Positions 1-8,417 of a stretch of DNA of 38,822 nt are shown piece after piece (the first letter of the stretch is position 1; the number at the start of each line of letters is the position of its first letter). The stretch is taken from the NCBI GenBank assembly GCA_028280885.1, contig JANQKY010000091.1, positions 1 to 38,822 of the forward strand, given 5' to 3'. The DNA is from Tepidamorphus sp. (GTDB taxonomy: Bacteria > Pseudomonadota > Alphaproteobacteria > Rhizobiales > Tepidamorphaceae). The position numbers and the translations under genes are program-made. The notes beneath the pieces are model-generated. The model was given only the letters and a program-made list of their open reading frames with translations. It was not told where the DNA came from and did no database searches.

Positions 1-204
1 TCGACCGTATCGACGGATACGCCCTTCGCGACTAAGCTTGGCCCTGACGCAAATCCACTCCGTCAGAATGCACCTGATGTATCGACCGATGCTCTAGCCT
101 GCGACGGCGCGGCTATCCGGCCGGCGCGAGGCCGTGCTTGCGAGCCCGGACGGGTGCGTGGGGACATCGTCCAGGCGAGCCCCTTCCGATCGGCCGCATC
201 AATC
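1..204. other. Left-edge non-coding stretch
   Basis: These bases lie beyond the stop codon of the minus-strand MFS gene. I see no convincing coding region, RNA gene or clear terminator. Short open frames starting near 134-154 run antisense to the transporter and look like shadows of it. Confidence 0.5.
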
Positions 205-1665
205 CTACTTGTCGAAACTCGGCGGCGGGGCGAAGCTCAGGCCTGCGAATCGCATCGACCACACGGTCAGGAGCGCGGTCGCCACAATCGTCAGCAATTG
301 CGCCGTCTCGACGGCGACATAGCCGGTGGTCCGGCTGTCGGTGATCTGGCTCGCCACATCGAGCACCATGTCATAGACAGCAAGGCCCAGTTCGGTGCCG
401 CCGATGGTCGCCAGGACAAGCCAGGTACTGGCGGCGAAATGCAGGCTTGCCGGCATCTGGCGCAGCGCGACGATGAACAGGACCGGCATCAGCAATCCGG
501 CGCCGAAACCGGCCACCGCCCGGGTCAGCGTTATCAGCAACACCCCGTCCGACCAGAAATACAGGAAATAGCTGGCAAGCCCGAGGATCGAACAGGCGAA
601 GCCGGCCGTCACCGCCAGCCACGCCTGCCGGCGCAGCAACAGCGCGGCGGCGACCGCGGTGCCGGCCACCTGCGCGGCGTTGCCAAACGAAGTCCGGTTG
701 CCGATCGCGATATCGGAGGTGTCCTTGAGGCCTGTCAGCAGCAGCACCTCGAACTCCGCCGTCGTTGGCAGCTGATAGACCAGCAGGATCGTGAAGGCGG
801 CGGCGAAACCGGTGACGGCGAACGGCTTCATCGATATCGCCGGATGCTCGGTGCGGCGGGCATGGCCGATCGTCACCAGCGTAACCACGATCGTGACCAG
901 CATCATCGCCAGGACGGCGGGATCGAGCCATGAGGCGAGGCTGCCCCAGGTCGACCAGACCTCGAAGGCGACAAGGGCGACGACGATGAGCAGGATCTCC
1001 GAGGCCGGCGGCCTGGACTCCGCCATTTCGTCGCGATCGGGATGGTCGGTCGCGGGGTGGATCAGCGACAGCGCCAGGATGATCGACACCGTCAGCGGAA
1101 TGGCAAGCGCGGCCCACCACCCATAGGTCTCCACGAGGATCCCGCCGACGAAGGCGGCCGCGATGAAGCCGATCGGCTGGCCGGCCGACCAAACCGACTG
1201 CAGCGCGGAGCGTTGCTTGCGGTCGCTCGTCGTCGCGTCGTTGAGCATCGACTGCGACACCGGCGCGGGGATGGCGACGAAGATCCCCAGAAGCATGGCC
1301 GACAGAAACAGGAGTATCGTGGCGCCCGCCCCCGATTGCAGCGTCGGACCGAACACCATGGCGACGATCAGCAACACGGCGGCAAGGCAGGCCGAGACGA
1401 TGCTCAGGCCGCGGGAGCCGATCGCCCTGATCAGCGGCGGCAGCACGAAGATGGCAAGAAGACCGCCGAAGACCAGGCATTCCAGCAGGATCGCCAACTG
1501 ACCCGGATTGAGGTCGAAGGCCTTGCCGATCGCCTCCTCGGCAACCAGAACCCCGCCGATCATGCTGGTGCGCAGCGCCGGGCCGGTCGTCACCAGCATC
1601 CAGAGGGATCGCGGTGTTCTGCGCCCCTCCACGGCGACGGCGGGCTGATCCGGCTCGACCGTCAT
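205..1665 (-). CDS. MFS transporter
   Basis: This is a polytopic inner-membrane protein of about 486 residues, a normal length for a 14-helix major facilitator. Hydrophobic helices run almost end to end, and a hydrophilic loop near the middle (around HPATDHPDRDEMAESRP) separates two halves. The N-terminal half carries a glycine/proline-rich helix region (FVAIPAPVSQSML) followed by a polar loop (DATTSDRKQRSALQSVWSAGQPIG), as in drug/proton antiporters. Substrate cannot be read from sequence. The frame is open to an ATG at 1713, but the ATG at 1665 (MTVEPDQPA) gives a more normal N-terminus; neither has a strong ribosome binding site. The gene diverges from the polyol dehydrogenase operon across about 380 bases. 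A role in exporting or importing that enzyme's substrate or product is possible but only an inference from position. Confidence 0.85.
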   Translation of the reverse strand: MTVEPDQPAVAVEGRRTPRSLWMLVTTGPALRTSMIGGVLVAEEAIGKAFDLNPGQLAILLECLVFGGLLAIFVLPPLIRAIGSRGLSIVSACLAAVLLIVAMVFGPTLQSGAGATILLFLSAMLLGIFVAIPAPVSQSMLNDATTSDRKQRSALQSVWSAGQPIGFIAAAFVGGILVETYGWWAALAIPLTVSIILALSLIHPATDHPDRDEMAESRPPASEILLIVVALVAFEVWSTWGSLASWLDPAVLAMMLVTIVVTLVTIGHARRTEHPAISMKPFAVTGFAAAFTILLVYQLPTTAEFEVLLLTGLKDTSDIAIGNRTSFGNAAQVAGTAVAAALLLRRQAWLAVTAGFACSILGLASYFLYFWSDGVLLITLTRAVAGFGAGLLMPVLFIVALRQMPASLHFAASTWLVLATIGGTELGLAVYDMVLDVASQITDSRTTGYVAVETAQLLTIVATALLTVWSMRFAGLSFAPPPSFDK

Positions 1666-2043
1666 CGCGACCCGCTGCGCGGGTCGGCAGCAGACGCCGG
1701 CGGCTGGCGACATGCAGCGGACGGAACCTCAACAGAATGGCCCGATGCGAAACACCGCCCCGCTGCGATCACGCCGTCCTCCTCGCTGCCATCCCGAAAT
1801 CTTCCGCTTCCATCTGCATAGGCCAACAGCCGGCGATCCGCAAACATGCGCCGCCTAACCATTTGGGTCGCAACGGTTGTCCCGGTCAAGGCGTCGTGTA
1901 TTATTCGACTTGGTTGATCCGGTCCGGCCCGTTGCCGGTCCGGCAACCGTTTGAAGACAAGGCGGATACGCTCCATGCCGTTGCATCCGGGTTCCCCCGA
2001 CCCTCGTCCGGATTCGCGCGATCTTGCGCCTGGTGATACCGAC
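1666..2043. other. Divergent intergenic region, MFS gene / dehydrogenase operon
   Basis: About 380 bases separate the two divergent transcription units. Open frames continue from both sides without supporting start signals. The region must hold both promoters, but I see no clear -35/-10 pair and no strong operator palindrome. Confidence 0.4.
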
Positions 2044-2487
2044 ATGACGGTCGATCGCCGCGCGCTCATTGCCGGTTTCGCAGCATTGCTTGCCGCGACC
2101 GTGGCCGTGCCAAAGGCCGGGCTGGCAGCCGGATCGAACTGGACGCTGGCCACGCAGATCATCGCCGGCACCCGCATGACCGACCCCAACGTCTTGTCGC
2201 TGGCGATCGACGCCCTGGACCGGGAGGTCGGCGCCGATACCGTCGACCGGCTCTACCGGGCGATCGTCAAGCGCGACGCGGCCAGCATCACCGATCCGTT
2301 CGAGGATGAAGACGTGGAGAACGCGGCCCGGCGCTTCGTCGAGATGGTCTATACCGGCGAACTGAACAAGGGCGACACCGTCGCGTTCCATCAGGCGCTG
2401 GCCTGGAAGGTCCTCCGCTTCACCAAGGCACCGAGCGTCTGCGGTCCCGGCATGGGCTGGTGGACGAACCCGCCGGAAGACGTGTGA
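2044..2487 (+). CDS. FAD-dependent sugar/polyol dehydrogenase small subunit
   Basis: A protein of about 147 residues resembling the small subunit of membrane-bound D-sorbitol, fructose and FAD-glucose dehydrogenases (family PF12318). In those enzymes it is a chaperone-like subunit that brings the flavoprotein across the membrane through the Tat system. The N-terminus (MTVDRRALIAGFAALLAA) has paired arginines at residues 5-6 and a hydrophobic stretch ending in an alanine-rich cleavage region, so Tat export is likely. The mature part has the family pattern: an N-terminal NWTLATQIIAGTRM, a central acidic helix region, and a C-terminal WKVLRFTKAPSVCGPGMGWW. The frame is open to 1951, but the ATG at 2044 starts directly before the signal sequence. 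The large-subunit gene follows after 10 bases, so the two are surely co-transcribed. Confidence 0.85.
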   Translation: MTVDRRALIAGFAALLAATVAVPKAGLAAGSNWTLATQIIAGTRMTDPNVLSLAIDALDREVGADTVDRLYRAIVKRDAASITDPFEDEDVENAARRFVEMVYTGELNKGDTVAFHQALAWKVLRFTKAPSVCGPGMGWWTNPPEDV

Positions 2488-2497
2488 GGGCCCGGCG

Positions 2498-4123
2498 ATG
2501 AGCGACCAGACGGACTTCTCCGCCGATGTGGTGATCGTCGGCTCAGGGATTGCCGGCGGCCACTCGGCCTTCAAGCTGGCCGGGCGCGGCGTCAAGACCC
2601 TGGTGCTGGAAGCCGGACCGCACCTGACCCGCTTCGAGGCGGTGTCCAACTTCGTCGCCAATCCCGAAAAGGGGCCGAACGCGCCCTACCCCCCGGTCGC
2701 CTATGCGCCGCATCCCGTCGACGGCAAGGAAGACGACTTTTATGTCCAGGGCGGGCCGGACCAGTTCGTCGGCTCCTATACCCGCATCCTCGGCGGCACG
2801 ACCTGGCACTGGACCGGCTTCGCCGACCGGCTGCGGCCGGCCGATTTCCGCATGCGCACCGATTACGGCGTCGCCGAGGACTGGCCGATTTCCTACGAGG
2901 ATCTCGTTCCCCACTACGAGGTGGCCGAGAAGATGTGGGGGGTTGCCGGCGATCCGGACTACGACTGGGGCTCGCCGCGCAAGGTGCCCTATCCGCAGCC
3001 GCCGATCCCGTCGAGCTACATGGACCAGCAGGTCGATATCGGCCTGAAGAAGGTCGGGCTGCAGTCGCGGATCTTCTCGCATGCCCGCAACTCCGTGCCG
3101 TTCGACGGGCGGCCGCCCTGCTGCGGCAACAATACCTGCGTGCCGATCTGCCCGATCCAGGCGAAATATGACGGCTCGGTCCATACGCTCAAGGCCCAGG
3201 CGCTCGGCGCCCGCATCGAGACCAAGGCGCTGGCGACGAAGATCCTGGTCGGCGCCGACAACAAGATCACCGGCATCGAATTCCAGCGGCCCGACGGCAG
3301 CAAGGCAACGGCGACCGGAAAGATCTATATCGTCGCCTGCCATGCCATCGAGACACCCCGCCTGCTGCTCAACTCAAAAAGCGAGCAGACACCCAACGGC
3401 GTCGCCAATTCCAGCGGCACGGTCGGGCGCTATCTCCTGAGCCAGGCCAACCAGGATGTCTGGGGCCTGACCAAGGACCCGGTCTATCCCTATCGCGGGC
3501 CGCAGCAGACCTCGGGCATCATCGAGTTCCGCGACGGTGCGTTCCGCTCCAAGCGCGCCGCCGTCGGCACGTCCTTCATGAATGACGGCTGGTCGGGCAA
3601 CGAGGATGCGGTCAAGCTTGCCGGCGACCTCGCCAGGCAGGGCTATCGCGGCCATAAGATGATCTCGGCCCTGCGCGAGCAGATGGCCCGGCATCTCAGG
3701 CTCAATTCCTCGGCGGAAACGCTGGGCAACCCCGACAACCGCATCGAACTCGACGAGACCAAGCTCGACAGCGCCGGCATTCCCCGGCCGAAGGTCTATT
3801 TCAAGATGGACGACTACACGCTGACCGGGCTGGCCTATGCCGTCGATGCCTCCAAGAAGGTGTTCGAGGCGCTCGGCGTCGCCGACATCAAGACCAACAC
3901 GCCCTATCTGTCGAGCGCCATCATATGCGGCACGACGCGGATGGGGACGGATCCGAAGACGTCGGTCGTCGATATTCATCTGCGCTCGCACGATCATCCG
4001 AACCTGTTCGTTCTGGGCACCGGCGCCCATCTCACCGCGCCCGTCAACGCGCCGACCCTGACCGTGGCCGCCAACGCGCTGCGGGCGTCGGAGAAGATCC
4101 TGGAGGACCTCGACAAGATATGA
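2498..4123 (+). CDS. GMC-family FAD dehydrogenase large subunit (sorbitol/fructose/glucose dehydrogenase type)
   Basis: A flavoprotein of 541 residues that should oxidise a sugar or polyol in the periplasm and pass electrons toward quinone or a cytochrome. The FAD-binding motif GSGIAGG lies at residues 15-21, followed by the LVLEAG strand end. Cysteines 208, 209, 214 and 218 sit in CCGNNTCVPICP; the equivalent cysteines hold a 3Fe-4S cluster in FAD-glucose dehydrogenase of Burkholderia cepacia and in fructose dehydrogenase. The C-terminal GMC domain is clear (GTTRMGTDPKTSVVD, then VNAPTLTVAAN). In place of the histidine usual three residues before that GT pair, I read isoleucine 475 (SSAIICGTT), so catalytic competence or substrate may differ from known members. 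There is no signal peptide; export probably depends on the small subunit. The stop overlaps the next start as ATGA. Substrate is unknown. Confidence 0.88.
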   Translation: MSDQTDFSADVVIVGSGIAGGHSAFKLAGRGVKTLVLEAGPHLTRFEAVSNFVANPEKGPNAPYPPVAYAPHPVDGKEDDFYVQGGPDQFVGSYTRILGGTTWHWTGFADRLRPADFRMRTDYGVAEDWPISYEDLVPHYEVAEKMWGVAGDPDYDWGSPRKVPYPQPPIPSSYMDQQVDIGLKKVGLQSRIFSHARNSVPFDGRPPCCGNNTCVPICPIQAKYDGSVHTLKAQALGARIETKALATKILVGADNKITGIEFQRPDGSKATATGKIYIVACHAIETPRLLLNSKSEQTPNGVANSSGTVGRYLLSQANQDVWGLTKDPVYPYRGPQQTSGIIEFRDGAFRSKRAAVGTSFMNDGWSGNEDAVKLAGDLARQGYRGHKMISALREQMARHLRLNSSAETLGNPDNRIELDETKLDSAGIPRPKVYFKMDDYTLTGLAYAVDASKKVFEALGVADIKTNTPYLSSAIICGTTRMGTDPKTSVVDIHLRSHDHPNLFVLGTGAHLTAPVNAPTLTVAANALRASEKILEDLDKI

Positions 4124-5592
4124 GCGGCAGCGGCAAGATCGCACGCGGCGTCGCCCTTCTCGGGAGCGCGGTTCTCACAGCGACGCTTTGGCTGAGCGGC
4201 GCGCAGGCGCAGGACTTCGAGCCGGACGCGCCGATCGAAATGTCGCCGGTCATTCCCGCCGATGTCGATCCGGCGATCCGCAACCGGCTGCTCGCCGATG
4301 GTGATCTGCTGCTTGCGCACCGCCTGTTCGAGCGCCAGCAATGGACGGCCTTCATCGCACTCAACTGGCCGATCGGCGCGGATGACAAGCCGCTTGCGAA
4401 CGTTGGCGACAAGGGCGATCCCTACTGGTCGAGCTGGATCGAGATCTATCAGGTGTTCAAGCCCGGCGGCGCGGAGCCGGACCCGTGGGGCGCCAGGACC
4501 CGCTCGCTGCCGCATGCCGATCTGGTGCAGAAGCCGCTGCCAGGCGACGTCGCGCCGGCCGGCTATCCGGCGCTCGACAGCGGCGATGCCCGCGTGCTGC
4601 ACAATCTCAGTTCGACCCTTCAGCGCGCCGACGTGGCGCGCGAGAGCGATCAGGCGTTTTCCTTCACCGTCTATGATCAATACGGCAAGCCGGCCTATTA
4701 CGAGAGCCTGATCAACAAGGTCGAATACGATCTGATCGTCGACAACGGCCTCTATCATGCCGGCGGCCTGGCGACTTATATCGCCGAGAACGGCCCGCTG
4801 ACCTTCCCGTCCGGCAAATTCGACGGCAATCAGTACGGCGCGATCGAATTGAAGGTCGCCTGGCGGGTGCTCGATCCGGCCAAGGACGATTTTTCCCGAT
4901 ATCTGACCCAGCCCGCCTACCTGCCCAGCGGCGACAATCCGCCGGTCTGGGAACCGGTGACCGTCGGCATGGTCGGCTTTCACATCGCCCAGAAGACCGA
5001 GACGTCACCGCAGTGGATCTGGTCGACCTTCGAGCATGTCGACAATGTCAACGTCAACCGGCTCAAGGAGATCACCACGCAGGACGGCAGCAAGCGCCGC
5101 CTGCAGGCAAGCTTCAACGATGCCGATTGCGAGTGGTGCCCCGTCAATGTGCCCGTCGAGCCCGACGAATACGGCGTGAGGCGCACCCAGGTGACCCGGC
5201 TCGTCGAGATCCCGCGGGAGACGGCCGATCTCAACGCCATGGTGCGGGCGCAGCTCGCCAAGGCCGGCTCGCCGCTGCGGTATTACGAGATGATCGGCGT
5301 GCAGTGGCCGACGCAGCCGGACGCCCCCAAGCAGGTCGGCGCGGCCTTTCCCGGCGCCGTCGTCAACCTGTCGGGCGGCGTGCCGCTGATGAAATATCTC
5401 GCCAATTCCGTGATGGAGACCTTCTCCCAGACCGGCAACGCGCCGGCCAACCGGCAGCAGCGATCGGTCTCGACGAGCGAGCGCATGGTGTTCGGCACGG
5501 GCAGTTGCATCGGCTGCCATTCAAGCTCGCCCTACGACTTCTCGTGGATCATCACCAAGGCAGAGCCGAAGACGTCGGAACTGGCGGAGTAA
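4120..5592 (+). CDS. Exported protein with a single C-terminal haem c motif, dehydrogenase-linked
   Basis: A 490-residue protein with a Sec-type signal peptide, with cleavage likely after AQA near residue 35. One haem c attachment motif, CIGCH, sits at residues 463-467, only 23 residues from the end, and no methionine follows that could act as distal ligand. The rest resembles no cytochrome c domain I recognise. Polyol dehydrogenases normally carry a third subunit of similar size with three CxxCH motifs; this protein has the same operon position but only one. A second cysteine pair (C337, C340, in DCEWCPV) could form a disulphide. The start is the ATG of an ATGA overlap with the large-subunit gene, which implies coupled translation. 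A role as electron acceptor is inferred from context. I place it loosely with poorly described proteins that end in a CxxCH followed by a DFSW tail. Confidence 0.75.
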   Translation: MSGSGKIARGVALLGSAVLTATLWLSGAQAQDFEPDAPIEMSPVIPADVDPAIRNRLLADGDLLLAHRLFERQQWTAFIALNWPIGADDKPLANVGDKGDPYWSSWIEIYQVFKPGGAEPDPWGARTRSLPHADLVQKPLPGDVAPAGYPALDSGDARVLHNLSSTLQRADVARESDQAFSFTVYDQYGKPAYYESLINKVEYDLIVDNGLYHAGGLATYIAENGPLTFPSGKFDGNQYGAIELKVAWRVLDPAKDDFSRYLTQPAYLPSGDNPPVWEPVTVGMVGFHIAQKTETSPQWIWSTFEHVDNVNVNRLKEITTQDGSKRRLQASFNDADCEWCPVNVPVEPDEYGVRRTQVTRLVEIPRETADLNAMVRAQLAKAGSPLRYYEMIGVQWPTQPDAPKQVGAAFPGAVVNLSGGVPLMKYLANSVMETFSQTGNAPANRQQRSVSTSERMVFGTGSCIGCHSSSPYDFSWIITKAEPKTSELAE

Positions 5593-6632
5593 TGGCGCGC
5601 GTTCCGTGTCGGTGCCGGGTTCACGGTCGGGGGACCTCCGAACCGTCGGGGCTCTCCGATCCCGGATCAGCCTTTGGCTGTCCGGGATGACGCGGGAGAG
5701 GGTCGTGTTCTGCCTTCCCCCTCCGGGAGCATTGCCGGGCTTGCCCCACTGCTGTCCGGTTTAAGTCCGACGGTTTCGCGTAACCGGTTGCGTTATATGG
5801 TTTTTCAAACAATCGGTGGCTAAGAGACACGTGGCATCCCACCCCCCCTCAGACGTCAGGCTGAAAACCAAACCCACATCCCTGCTTAACCGGACAGTAG
5901 TGGGCTTGTCCCGGCGACCCATGAACACCCACGCTACCGGCTGTGTTCATGCGTGCCCGGAATACGTCCGGGCAGGGTACCCTTTGCGGCGGTTGCGTAA
6001 CGGGATTCCCTTTCCCTCGTCATCCCGGCCGCAGGCGAAGCCGGAGAGCCGGGATCGGGGAGCCCCTGTCGATGCCGGGGGGACACTGAACCGTCAGGGC
6101 CCTCCGATCCTGGATATTCGCTTCAAGCGAATTCCGGGGTGACGCTGGAGAGAGCGGGGCTCTGTCCGCCCCCTCCCTGTCATTGCCGGGCTTGTCCCGG
6201 CAATCCATGAACACAGTCGCTTGCGCTCATTCTGGCGGCGGTGTTCATGGATGCCCGGAACACGTCCGGGCATGACATCCGAGGGGGTGGCCAGGATGAA
6301 ACTCAAAGCCCCATCCCGGCTTAACCGGACAGCAGTGGGCTTGTCCCGGCAATTCATGAACACCTTCGCTGGCGACTGTGGTCATGGATCCCGGAACACA
6401 TCCGGGGATGACCGCTGAAGCGAGAGGACGCCAACCCCTCCCTTGTCATCCCGGCCGCAGGCGATCCCGGATAGCCGCAAGCGGCTTCCGGGATGACGAG
6501 GGAGAGGGTATGGTCACATACTCTCCGCCGCCATTGCCCGTCTTGTCCCGATACTGTCCGGTCCCGCTGAACCATACAGCCGTTTCCCTGCCCCGGGATT
6601 GCGGCCGTCGCCGGCGCGGATCATAGTCGCCG
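5593..6632. repeat. Mosaic of intergenic palindromic repeats
   Basis: About 1 kb without a credible gene. Two repeat families alternate. Family A is a hairpin built on GTCATCCCGG/CCGGGATGAC: copies near 5652-5700, 6018-6058 (degenerate), 6100-6155 and 6442-6508. Family B runs from a 'ggcttgtcccggcaa' block through ATGAACAC, a variable spacer and GTGTTCAT to a 'cccggaacac.tccggg' block: copies near 5885-5980, 6181-6274 and 6320-6412, with fragments near 5731 and 6540. Similar arrays are common between genes in Hyphomicrobiales. They may act as terminators or mRNA stabilisers after the dehydrogenase operon. Confidence 0.8.
6445..6497. repeat. Family A palindrome, best copy
   Basis: GTCATCCCGG at 6445-6454 pairs perfectly with CCGGGATGAC at 6488-6497. 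Inside lies a second hairpin, AGCCG-CAAG-CGGCT. The cassette is followed by 'gagggagaggg', shared with the other copies. Confidence 0.75.
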
Positions 6633-7478
6633 ATGATGATGAGAGACGCCGACGAAGACCCGATCGCCCGGGCGCTCGACTATCCCTATCCGCGCGAACC
6701 GCACGCGGTGCTGTTCGACCCCGGATCAGACCCGCATGCCGCCGAAATCGTCGATATCGGCCCCGAGCGCGAACAGGCCGTCGCCGGGATCGGCCGGCCG
6801 CTTGCCGTCAGGGCGGTCGCCGTTTCGGTCGAGCGGCAGGTGATCGAGATAGAGCATGCGGTGGCGCTGATCGCCGCCGGCTCGAACGGCTCGGCGACAC
6901 AGCTTGCGCGCAAATGGCGGCAGCGACGCGGCGCGCCGCCGACCCTGATCGCGCCGGCGGAGATCGGCGGCGCCGTCAGCGTCTATTCGGCGCATCTGGC
7001 CCGCTACGGCTCGGTGCCCGCGACCATGCACCGGCCGGACGGCCCGGCTCAGGGGCCTGCGACCGCCGACCTGCCTGTCCTGTTCATGCCGGCGGAGGAA
7101 CTCGGCCACATGAACGCGACGGAGTCGCTTGGGGTCAACTATGTGCTCGCCGCACCGGGTGGCGTCACCGCGACTATCGGCGCGATCACGATCGACCGGC
7201 CGCTTGCCTATGTCTCCAGACGCGGCGCGCTGGCGCTCGACGGCAACCCGGTGCTGCTGCCGCAAACGGGCGGCCAGACGACCGGCTATCGCCCGGCCGG
7301 CCAGCGCGAGATGATCGCCCGCGTCAAGCGCCATGCCGGCGACACGGGACAGCTTGAGGACTTCATCGCCCGGATCATCGCCGATGAGACAGCCCGCAAG
7401 GCGATCGTCGAGACCCTGCCCGACCCCCGCCACCGCTGGCGGCTTGACCGGCACGAGATCGTCGCCGACGGGTCCTGA
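6633..7478 (+). CDS. Conserved-looking hypothetical protein
   Basis: A soluble protein of 281 residues that I do not recognise with certainty. No signal peptide or membrane segment is visible. Distinct segments are a GSNGSATQLARKW motif near residue 83, VYSAHLARYGSVPATMH near residue 117, an acidic ELGHMNATESLGVNYVLA segment near residue 153, and AYVSRRGALALDGNPVLLPQ near residue 193. The glycine-serine-asparagine motif and the later MNATES glutamate faintly recall gamma-glutamylcyclotransferase-like folds, but this is a weak impression. Translation could begin at any of three consecutive ATG codons (6633-6641), and no strong ribosome binding site precedes them. It is transcribed toward psuG, with only six bases between the stop codons, and stands alone after the repeat region. 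Codon use matches the neighbours. Confidence 0.7.
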   Translation: MMMRDADEDPIARALDYPYPREPHAVLFDPGSDPHAAEIVDIGPEREQAVAGIGRPLAVRAVAVSVERQVIEIEHAVALIAAGSNGSATQLARKWRQRRGAPPTLIAPAEIGGAVSVYSAHLARYGSVPATMHRPDGPAQGPATADLPVLFMPAEELGHMNATESLGVNYVLAAPGGVTATIGAITIDRPLAYVSRRGALALDGNPVLLPQTGGQTTGYRPAGQREMIARVKRHAGDTGQLEDFIARIIADETARKAIVETLPDPRHRWRLDRHEIVADGS

Positions 7479-7484
7479 TCGTCC

Positions 7485-8393
7485 CTATCCGCGCGCAAGC
7501 GAAACGGCGATCTCGGCAGCGAGCCGCGCGTTGTTGCCGATCAGCGCGATATTGGTCTCCAGGCTGCGCCCACCGGTCAGGTCGAGGATGCGGGCGAGCA
7601 TGTAGGGCGTCACGGCCTTACCCGAAACGCCGTCGCGAATCGCATCGGCATGGGCCTGCTCGATCACGCCGGCCATCTCGCCCGCCGGGATCTCGGCCTC
7701 CTCCGGCACCGGATTGGCGACGAGCACGCCGCCGCCAAGGCCGAGCGCTTCGCGGGCCTGAAGGAACGCGACGATCTCGCCGGGCGCATCGAGCCGGATC
7801 GGCGCGGCAAGGCCGCTGTCGCGCGACCAGAAGGCGGGGAAGGCATCCGCGCCGTAGCCGATAACCGGAACGCCGAGCGTTTCCAGCATCTCCAGGGTCT
7901 TCGGCAGATCGAGCAGCGCCTTGGCGCCGGCGGCGACCACGGTGACGCCGGTGCGCGCGAGTTCGGAGAGGTCGGCGGAGATATCGAAGCTGTCCGCCGC
8001 GCCGCGATGCACGCCGCCGATGCCGCCGGTGGCGAAGACGGCGATGCCGGCCCGTTCGGCGAGGATCATCGTGGCGGCAACCGTCGTCGCGCCGAGCCGG
8101 CCGGATGACAGGCCATAGGCGAGATCGGCGCGCGAGAGCTTAAGCACCTCGTCGGCCCTGGCGAGTTGCTCAAGCGCGGCGTCGGTGAGGCCGATATGCG
8201 CCTTGCCGTCGATCACGGCGATCGAGGCAGGCACGGCGCCGGCCGCGCGCACGATCTGCTCGACCGAACGCGCGGTCTCAAGATTGCGCGGCCACGGCAT
8301 GCCATGGCTGACGATGGTCGATTCGAGCGCGACGACCGGCCGGCCGGTCGCAAGCGCCTCGGCGACATCGTCCTTGATGTGAAGCGGTTCCAT
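7485..8393 (-). CDS. psuG: Pseudouridine-5'-phosphate glycosidase
   Basis: This 302-residue enzyme splits the C-C glycosidic bond of pseudouridine 5'-phosphate to give uracil and ribose 5-phosphate in the cytoplasm, the second step of pseudouridine catabolism. The family signature ALESTIVSHGMPWPRN lies near residue 22 and includes the conserved glutamate. It is followed by GKAHIGL, the SRADLAYGLSSGRLGATTVAATM block that includes the region of the active site, then FATGGIGGVHRG, and a C-terminal TPYMLARILDLTGGRSLETNIALI. Length is typical. It lies 24 bases downstream of the kinase gene on the same strand, so kinase and glycosidase are almost certainly co-transcribed. Confidence 0.95.
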   Translation of the reverse strand: MEPLHIKDDVAEALATGRPVVALESTIVSHGMPWPRNLETARSVEQIVRAAGAVPASIAVIDGKAHIGLTDAALEQLARADEVLKLSRADLAYGLSSGRLGATTVAATMILAERAGIAVFATGGIGGVHRGAADSFDISADLSELARTGVTVVAAGAKALLDLPKTLEMLETLGVPVIGYGADAFPAFWSRDSGLAAPIRLDAPGEIVAFLQAREALGLGGGVLVANPVPEEAEIPAGEMAGVIEQAHADAIRDGVSGKAVTPYMLARILDLTGGRSLETNIALIGNNARLAAEIAVSLARG

Positions 8394-8417
8394 CGCAGCT
8401 CCGATCCCGGCGCCTGT

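Noticed and set aside
154..933. 259-codon plus-strand frame opposite the MFS gene
   Set aside because: Its product is rich in arginine, glutamine and histidine with no domain pattern, as expected for the antisense of a GC-rich membrane-protein gene.
5593..6632. CRISPR array
   Set aside because: Repeats are long, imperfect and palindromic, with irregular spacing and no uniform spacers; no cas gene is present.
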